In this document: one piece after another, positions 6,016-9,917 of the stretch | Layout of the letters: each line of letters starts with the position of its first letter | Position numbering within the stretch: the first letter of the stretch is position 1 | From: Bacteroidetes bacterium QH_1_64_81 | GTDB taxonomy: Bacteria > Bacteroidota > Rhodothermia > Rhodothermales > Salinibacteraceae | Assembly (NCBI GenBank): GCA_003022655.1 | Contig: PXSX01000007.1 | Span: 1 to 9,917 of the forward strand | Direction of reading: 5' to 3' | DNA: 9,917 bases | Program-made: the position numbers and the translations under genes | Notes under the pieces: model-generated | The model's database searches: none | What the model saw: only the letters and a program-made list of their open reading frames with translations | What the model was told of the DNA's origin: nothing

Positions 6016-6492
6016 ATGCCCTGCACTCGCCCCCTCGTTCTCGCAATCGCATTGAACGTAGGGGGGCTCCTCGCCGCGCCCGCCACTGCACAGACGAGCC
6101 GGACCGTCACCCGCTCCATTTCCCTCGCCTAGAACGGGCAGGTGGACCTGGACACGTTTACCGGCAGCATCGACGTGACGGCCTGGAACCAGGGTCGCGT
6201 CAAGGCAAAGGCCCGCGTCGAGGGCGAAGGCCTTCGCGGTTCCGTGCAGCTCGAAACCTTCTCGGGCGACATCGAGCTCACCCTCCCGGCCGACGCCGGT
6301 TTCGAACTCGTGGGGGAGGACGACGCCTTTGGCAACCTCAACTCCGACTTTGCCCTTCGGACCGAGGACGGGCGCCGGATTTCGAGCGGGGGCGGCCCGC
6401 GCGTCAAGGTCGAAACCTTCAGCGGCGCACTTCGGCTCCGCAAGCAGCAGCCCGTCTCCGGGCCGTGCACGGGTCGTTCGTCACGCCCGTGA
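6016..6492 (+). pseudogene. Broken secreted DUF4097-type (beta-strand adhesin-like) protein gene
   Basis: From the ATG at 6016 the frame encodes a signal peptide (MPCTRPLVLAIALNVGGLLA, then APATAQ as the likely cleavage site) and TSRTVTRSISLA. It then hits TAG at 6130-6132. In the same frame after the stop comes NGQVDLDTFTGSIDVTAWNQ, matching the start of the DUF4097 putative-adhesin domain. A later section (SVQLETFSGDIELTLP, ADAGFELVGEDDAFGNLNSDF, PRVKVETFSGALRLRK) matches the repetitive beta strands at the domain's end. The joint at RVEGEGLRGSVQL seems too short: the usual middle of the domain appears to be missing. So there are two lesions, a nonsense codon and a probable internal deletion. 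The frame ends at TGA 6490-6492. A shorter product from the GTG at 6142 would lack the signal peptide. A sequencing error could explain the stop but not the short domain. Confidence 0.7.
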
Positions 6493-6524
6493 TTCAGGGA
6501 GCGGACGGAGGCGGCGGCCCGCCG

Positions 6525-6791
6525 CTACTCCCCGTACGTGATGGTCACGGTACGGTCTTCGTACTCGATCTTCACCCCATCCTCCACGCGGGTCACCGTG
6601 GCCACCGACCGGTCAAGGTCGGGGTCCTGGCGCTCCAGGAACGCGCGGACGGTCTCCTCCGCCACGGCGACGTGCTCGGGCTCGCTGCCTAGTTTTTTGA
6701 CGTCCTCTGCCGCGTCGAAGAGAAAGGGAACAAGCTGTGCAATCGAGGTGGCCGCAATGAATTCGGGGCCGGGACCTTCCAATTCTTCCAT
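6525..6791 (-). CDS. Acidic small protein of unknown function
   Basis: This 88-residue protein starts at ATG 6791 and ends at TAG 6527-6525. I do not recognise the family. The composition is strongly acidic (many Glu and Asp, for example EPEHVAVAEETVRAFLERQDPDLD), as expected for real proteins of a salt-adapted organism, and unlike the Arg-rich shadow frames. The N-terminal half (about 10-58) looks helical. The last 28 residues (RSVATVTRVEDGVKIEYEDRTVTITYGE) look like three beta strands. There is no signal peptide, Cys or membrane segment. It converges with the broken DUF4097 gene, only 32 bp apart. No Shine-Dalgarno is seen. A GTCCCG...CGGGAC dyad at 6836-6854 and a CCTGCCG...CGGCAGG hairpin at 6905-6934 lie upstream and could be in its leader. 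Confidence 0.7.
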   Translation of the reverse strand: MEELEGPGPEFIAATSIAQLVPFLFDAAEDVKKLGSEPEHVAVAEETVRAFLERQDPDLDRSVATVTRVEDGVKIEYEDRTVTITYGE

Positions 6792-6800
6792 GTTGAGCCA

Positions 6801-6833
6801 GGGCGTTGGGGAACGGGGAATGGCGAGGGGAGG
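6801..6833 (+). repeat. Purine-rich tract, fifth copy
   Basis: GGGCGTTGGGGAACGGGGAA followed by TGGCGAGGGGAGG aligns well with the minus-strand tract at 1294-1264 (GGGCGTGGGAGAACGGGAG). It lies just upstream of the 88-residue gene. Confidence 0.35.
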
Positions 6834-6984
6834 CCGTCCCGATCGATGCGGGACAGCACATCTCTCCGCTTTGAATTGGGGAGGGGCCGCGATGTTTTGC
6901 CCATCCTGCCGCCAGGAGCAGGCCCGACGGCAGGGTGTGTTACAATATTTTCCGGCTTAGATTAAGCAGCCCCCGGGGCGATTT

Positions 6985-6993
6985 TGCTATACT
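6985..6993 (+). promoter_or_regulatory. Extended -10 promoter motif
   Basis: TGCTATACT matches the extended -10 pattern TGnTATAAT at 8 of 9 defined or free positions and sits in an AT-rich patch (GATTTTGCTATACTAAG). No good -35 hexamer lies 16-18 bp upstream. Transcription would begin near 7000 and meet hairpins at 7017 and 7082, so any product would be a short RNA. Confidence 0.25.
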
Positions 6994-7012
6994 AAGAGTA
7001 ACCATGTTGCCG

Positions 7013-7048
7013 AAAAAAAGCGCTGGTCCCTCGCAGGACGGGCGTTTT
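7013..7048. terminator. Bidirectional intrinsic terminator
   Basis: The stem consists of CGC (7021-7023) with GCG (7042-7044) and GTCC (7026-7029) with GGAC (7036-7039), loop CTCGCA, and an internal T-G/G-G step. It is extended by A/T pairs on the outside. On the minus strand it is followed by C and seven T (7020-7013); on the plus strand by TTTTG. It is well placed as a backup terminator for the dioxygenase gene, whose stop codon is about 100 bases upstream on the minus strand. Confidence 0.65.
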
Positions 7049-7072
7049 GTGTTTCTGTCCAGTCTGCCCCAA

Positions 7073-7121
7073 CGCAAAGACGCCCGCGGCCCCGATGGTC
7101 TTCGGAGCCGCGGGCATCGTG
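7073..7121 (-). terminator. Intrinsic terminator of the dioxygenase gene
   Basis: A perfect 9-bp stem GCCCGCGGC (7082-7090) / GCCGCGGGC (7107-7115) continues, after a C/A mismatch, with CCGA (7092-7095) / TCGG (7102-7105) and a 6-base loop. On the minus strand it is followed by TCTTTGCGTT, a modest T tract. The minus-strand dioxygenase stop codon is about 35 bases away. Confidence 0.65.
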
Positions 7122-7150
7122 TTTTGTGAGGGCGTCTCGACCGTGGCGTC

Positions 7151-8119
7151 CTACACGGAAATGTCGGCAAGCTGTGCCTCCACCTCGTCGCGCCGATCCT
7201 GAAGGAAGGGCGGCAGCTTCAACTCCGTGCCGAGCTCGTCGGTCGGTTCGTCGTGGAGGAAACCGGGCGGGTCCGTCGCGACCTCGAAGTTGACCCCGTT
7301 TGGCTCGCGGAAGTAGACGGAGTGGAAATAGTTGCGGTCCTTCATTGTCGTGACGTCGTGGCCCGCATCCCGGAGCCGCTGGCGAATGGCCATCTGGTGC
7401 TCATCGTCCGACACGCGAAACGCAACGTGGTGGACCGTGCCGTAGCCCCACGAGCCCTCGTGCATGTTGGGCTCGTTGTAGAGGTCGATGAACTGGGCGT
7501 GGTCGGGACCGGGCACGCGGAACCGCGTCCAGTCACCGTTCTGAGGGGTGGGCTCGCGGTCGACCTGCTCGTAGCCCATCAACCCGAGGACGTCCGCCGT
7601 AAGCTGGCCGTTGTGGGGATGAATGGTAACCCCATGGAAGCCGCGAAGGGCGTACTCGGTCGGCACAGGACCGTCGGCCCACGGCTCAATGTCGGACTCG
7701 CCGGTGATGAGTTCGAGCGGCTGGCCGTCGTGGTCCTGGAATTGAACGACGGTGCGTCCAAAGCGCTCGGTGACGGGGTACAGGGTCGCGTCGGCGGCCT
7801 CACCGAGCCGATCTACCCAGTAGTCCACCGCCCCCTCGGGAATTGTGAAGGCCGTAGCCGTGGCCTGCCCGCGTCCCACCTGCCCCTTCTGGATGGTGTG
7901 GTGCGGCTTAAAGGTGAGCACGGAGCCGGGCGTGCCCGTCTCGTCGGCGTAGTAGAAGTGGTACATCGTGGGACCCTGAAAGGCCTCGGAGGGATTGTTG
8001 AATAGGACCGTTTGCTTGACGAGCCGCAGCCCTAGGACGCCGGTATAGAAGTCGAGATTTTCCTGAGGATCGCGGGCGTAGGCCGTGACGTGGTGAATGC
8101 CGGATACGGGGTCGCTCAT
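7151..8119 (-). CDS. Ring-cleaving dioxygenase, glyoxalase/VOC superfamily
   Basis: This is a 322-residue cytosolic protein; family members (MhqO-like 'ring-cleaving dioxygenases') are about 310-320. It has two paired vicinal-oxygen-chelate halves: SGIHHVTAYARDPQENLDFY...LGLRLVKQTVLFNNP at about 6-43, QPLELITG at 133-140, GFHGVTIHP at 160-168, and YGTVHHVAFRV at 226-236 with NGVNFEVATDPPGF at 274-287. Likely metal ligands are His9 or His10, His230 or His231, and Glu279, the usual 2-His-1-carboxylate set; the exact assignment is inference. Members are proposed to open catechol or hydroquinone rings and protect against quinones. The start is the ATG at 8119 because MSDPVSGIHHVT fits the family N-terminus, although the frame remains open upstream. 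Two terminators follow the gene. Next to it lies the remnant of a flavodoxin-type reductase, a common partner in quinone detoxification. Confidence 0.9.
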   Translation of the reverse strand: MSDPVSGIHHVTAYARDPQENLDFYTGVLGLRLVKQTVLFNNPSEAFQGPTMYHFYYADETGTPGSVLTFKPHHTIQKGQVGRGQATATAFTIPEGAVDYWVDRLGEAADATLYPVTERFGRTVVQFQDHDGQPLELITGESDIEPWADGPVPTEYALRGFHGVTIHPHNGQLTADVLGLMGYEQVDREPTPQNGDWTRFRVPGPDHAQFIDLYNEPNMHEGSWGYGTVHHVAFRVSDDEHQMAIRQRLRDAGHDVTTMKDRNYFHSVYFREPNGVNFEVATDPPGFLHDEPTDELGTELKLPPFLQDRRDEVEAQLADISV

Positions 8120-8382
8120 GGGTGGGGATTGGAAGTGCTGAAGGTGATGGTGAGACCTATGGCCCCGACGAACGGTGCCCCGCTGTCTTTTCGTCGTAAT
8201 TGCCGGGCCTGGAAGCGCTTTTACAAACCGTCGGCCCAGGTGTTGTTCGGACGATAGGCCGCCGGAACCGCGGCCAGGAGCAGGACGGGGCAGGAGCGGG
8301 AAAATCTCCGCGTATCTGGCGGGCAGCGAGTGGCCGAGGTCGGAGAGCACAGCGTCCGCGGCTGGAAATTGTAGGGCCCTGT
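8120..8382. other. Gap upstream of the dioxygenase, nothing recognised
   Basis: This should contain the minus-strand promoter of the dioxygenase, but I see no convincing box pair. It probably also contains decayed sequence of the reductase gene whose 3' part survives at 8383-8700. No N-terminal reductase motif could be read in any plus frame. Confidence 0.35.
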
Positions 8383-8700
8383 GGACGGGAACGCTGGCAC
8401 TGCTCGATGGGCATCCTGTACGCCCTTCAGCACCTCGGCTACACCATTCCGCCGCAGGCCGACGCGGGCTGGATCGGCGAGGCCGGCCCCGGCCCTAGCT
8501 ACGGCGACGAGCGGGAGGACGGCTCGCGCGTGGGGGTCGATAATGACTTCACGCAGCGCAACACCACGTTCATGACGTAGAACCTGACGCACACCGCCCT
8601 GCAGCTCCACGAGGCTGGCGGCGTGCCCGCCCACGGCAACCAGCGCTCGGAGTGGAAAGCCGGATGCCGGTTCGACCACCCCAATCCCGAACACCGGTAG
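8383..8700 (+). pseudogene. C-terminal remnant of a flavodoxin / NAD(P)H-dependent FMN reductase-like gene
   Basis: The plus frame reads WHCSMGILYALQHLGYTIPP, QADAGWIGEAGPGPSY, then NDFTQRNTTFMT, an in-frame TAG at 8578-8580, and NLTHTALQLHEAGGVPAHG, NQRSEWKAGCRFDHPNPEHR with TAG at 8698-8700. These blocks match what I remember of the C-terminal half of flavodoxin-fold NAD(P)H-dependent oxidoreductases, where the position of the stop is normally Trp (TGG to TAG). The family is about 200 residues; the N-terminal FMN-binding half is absent, so the gene is both truncated and interrupted. It converges with the EamA gene and is divergent from the dioxygenase. Reductases of this type often accompany ring-cleaving dioxygenases in quinone stress responses, which suggests a former functional pair. 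Confidence 0.7.
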
Positions 8701-8764
8701 CCGGATTTTGACCGGAGGCGAAGCAAGGGATGTCGCGTGCAGCCGGTGCATAGCTCCTTCACTG

Positions 8765-9643
8765 TCAGTCTCCAGCGACGATAAGGGTGCCGCCGACAAC
8801 CATTAAGGCCCCGACGACCGTCAGCAGGTCGGGCACCTCCCCGAAAAACAACGCGCCCCACGCCGCCGCAAACACGATCTGGAGGTACGTCACGGGCATG
8901 GCCCGCCCGGTCCGCGCCCGATTGAGGCCTTCAGTCAGGAGCACGAGCGCAATCTGCCCGGTCACGGCGACCCCGCCAATCAACAGCAGCCACTCGTAGG
9001 GCGTCGGCCACGGCATGTCGACCAGCTCGATCGTCGGGAGCGACCCAATCGTCGCGACGAGCGGAAGGTAAAACACGACGACCGTCGGGTGCTCGCTCGT
9101 GCGCAAGGCCCGGACCGTCGCGTAGCCAGCCCCCGCGAAGATCGCTCCCAGTACGGTAACGCCCACGTAGACGAGGTTGAGATTGCCTCCTCCGCTTCTA
9201 AACAGGACGGTCGGCTGGGCGATCAGGCAAATGCCCCCGAAGCTGAGAAGCGCCGCCCCTACCTCGCGGACGCCGAGCTGCTCCCCAAGGAACGCCGCGG
9301 CGAAGAGGGCCGCCAGCACCGGGTTCGAAAAGAAAATGGCCGTCGCGTCGGCGAGGGGCAGTTTCGTGAGTGCGAGATAGAAGCAAATCATGGCCCCGAA
9401 CCCGAAGAGGCCCCGCACTACCAATAGGCGACGTCGATGCCCCCAGGGCGACACCCCGGCCCACCGGACTGCCAGGTAGCTGTAGACGAGCGTGGCCGCG
9501 CTGCGGACGAGGACGATCTGCTGGCTGGGAAGGCGCTGCCCGGTGAGCTTGATAAACAGCGTCATGAGGCTGAAAAAGAAGGCCGCGCCACCCATCCACA
9601 ACAGACCGGAGGCCGGAAGCCGGGCGGATAGGAGACGCTTCAC
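8765..9643 (-). CDS. EamA/DMT-family transporter
   Basis: This 292-residue inner-membrane protein has two repeated EamA halves and about ten hydrophobic segments, the normal size and topology for the drug/metabolite transporter superfamily. Visible landmarks are GLLWMGGAAFFFSLMTLFIKL (13-33), the motif PLADATAIFFSNPVLAALFAAAFLGEQL (96-123), typical of the end of the first half, GGICLIAQP (136-144), and in the second half RAMPVTYLQIVFAAAWGALFFGE (247-269) and VVGALMVVGGTLIVAG (276-291). The substrate cannot be told. The GTG at 9643 is preferred as start because it gives MKRLLSARLPASGLLWMGG just before helix 1. The frame is open to 9832, but the extra 63 residues are Arg/Ser-rich and not family-like. 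It is divergent from the edge gene at 9811 and convergent with the reductase remnant. Confidence 0.88.
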   Translation of the reverse strand: MKRLLSARLPASGLLWMGGAAFFFSLMTLFIKLTGQRLPSQQIVLVRSAATLVYSYLAVRWAGVSPWGHRRRLLVVRGLFGFGAMICFYLALTKLPLADATAIFFSNPVLAALFAAAFLGEQLGVREVGAALLSFGGICLIAQPTVLFRSGGGNLNLVYVGVTVLGAIFAGAGYATVRALRTSEHPTVVVFYLPLVATIGSLPTIELVDMPWPTPYEWLLLIGGVAVTGQIALVLLTEGLNRARTGRAMPVTYLQIVFAAAWGALFFGEVPDLLTVVGALMVVGGTLIVAGD

Positions 9644-9810
9644 GACGGACGCCGAGTTGCATCGAACCACAGAGAAGACCGAAGAGCGTGATAGCAGCGG
9701 TCCTTTGAAATGGTCCGGGCATCGATTGGAAAAAGTGATTGACGAGGCAGGGCGACCCGAACGCCCTCGAATCGTTCCGTCCCGAAACCTCGCAGTCATC
9801 TGGATTCCCC

Positions 9811-9917
9811 ATGACCATCGCCGAAGCAACATCCTACGCCGACGAGGTTCACGACGCCGCCGAGCAGGGCCGAAAGCCTTCGGCCTTCGTGCCGAACCTC
9901 ATCACGGAGATGACGAA
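9811..9917 (+). CDS. Start of an unidentified gene, cut by window edge
   Basis: The ATG at 9811 opens a frame that runs to the window end (35 complete codons): MTIAEATSYADEVHDAAEQG, then RKPSAFVPNLITEMT. The acidic composition supports a real gene. The SAFVPNLITEMT stretch resembles the N-terminal 'FVPNLh..M' segment of carboxymuconolactone decarboxylase/AhpD-like proteins, which would suit the neighbouring quinone-related genes. Too little is visible for a firm call. The 167-bp gap to the divergent transporter start holds no clear promoter. Confidence 0.55.
   Translation, partial: MTIAEATSYADEVHDAAEQGRKPSAFVPNLITEMT

Larger units (their letters stand above)
6792..7150. other. Gene-free gap with hairpins and terminators
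   Basis: No convincing protein gene lies here. From left to right it contains the purine tract (6801-6833), a GTCCCG/CGGGAC dyad (6836-6854), a 22-codon ORF with one CPSC knuckle (6892-6960) overlapping a CCTGCCG/CGGCAGG hairpin (6905-6934), an extended -10 motif TGCTATACT (6985-6993, plus), and two strong terminator hairpins (7017-7048 and 7082-7115). Confidence 0.5.

Noticed and set aside
6935..7129. 64-residue plus-strand ORF across the terminators
   Set aside because: It runs through two strong terminator hairpins and has a non-protein-like composition.
7253..8005. 250-residue plus-strand frame opposite the dioxygenase
   Set aside because: Antisense shadow; the minus frame has clear VOC dioxygenase motifs.
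8120..8350. N-terminal extension of the dioxygenase beyond the ATG at 8119
   Set aside because: The extra residues are Arg/Pro-rich and unlike the family, which begins close to the GIHHVT motif.
8221..8360. Minus-strand LSDLGHSL segment resembling the end of an HxlR/MarR-type regulator
   Set aside because: Only a few residues match and the flanking sequence does not support a regulator fold.
6130..8580. Amber (TAG) recoding to explain the in-frame TAGs at 6130 and 8578
   Set aside because: TAG is the ordinary stop of dnaA, the dioxygenase and other genes here, and both interrupted genes are also truncated or shortened, so decay is simpler.
1..9917. CRISPR arrays, tRNA or rRNA genes
   Set aside because: No regular repeat-spacer pattern and no tRNA cloverleaf or rRNA sequence was recognised on either strand.

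Overview
The window reads as chromosomal DNA of a GC-rich, salt-adapted bacterium of the Salinibacter / Rhodothermota type. The protein sequences are unusually acidic: DnaA carries a long Asp/Glu/Ser/Pro linker and the DnaN surface is rich in Asp and Glu. Start codons lack clear Shine-Dalgarno sequences, as is common in Bacteroidota-related lineages. The genus is inferred from this general character, not from a database match.

Layout: (1) bases 2-898 (+) hold the C-terminal part of a single-pass membrane protein with TPR-like helices, cut by the window edge. (2) Bases 899-1310 are occupied mostly by a foldback (MITE-like) element. (3) dnaN (2444-1311) and dnaA (4514-2919) lie head-to-tail on the minus strand, separated by 474 bp that contain nested inverted repeats and a GATTC cluster. 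(4) A 958-bp stretch upstream of dnaA carries short direct repeats and a candidate dnaA promoter but no clear DnaA boxes. (5) Bases 5473-5868 (+) encode a small protein resembling GvpU. (6) Bases 6016-6492 are a broken DUF4097-type secreted protein gene. (7) Bases 6791-6525 (-) encode an unrecognised 88-residue acidic protein. (8) Bases 6792-7150 contain no convincing gene but two strong hairpin terminators. (9) A ring-cleaving (vicinal oxygen chelate) dioxygenase is at 8119-7151 (-), followed by the C-terminal remnant of a flavodoxin/FMN-reductase-like gene (8383-8700, +). (10) An EamA/DMT-family exporter is at 9643-8765 (-), and the first 35 codons of a divergent plus-strand gene start at 9811.

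Functionally, dnaA and dnaN form the replication-initiation block and suggest that oriC is near. The dioxygenase, the reductase remnant and perhaps the edge gene look like a small quinone/aromatic-compound detoxification neighbourhood, of which the reductase has decayed. Two pseudogenes, a MITE and repeated purine-rich tracts in the gaps show that the surroundings of dnaA/dnaN are eroding. I see no new multi-gene system. The best leads are the foldback element, the interlocked inverted repeats between dnaA and dnaN, the isolated GvpU-like gene, and the terminator-rich gap at 6.8-7.15 kb.
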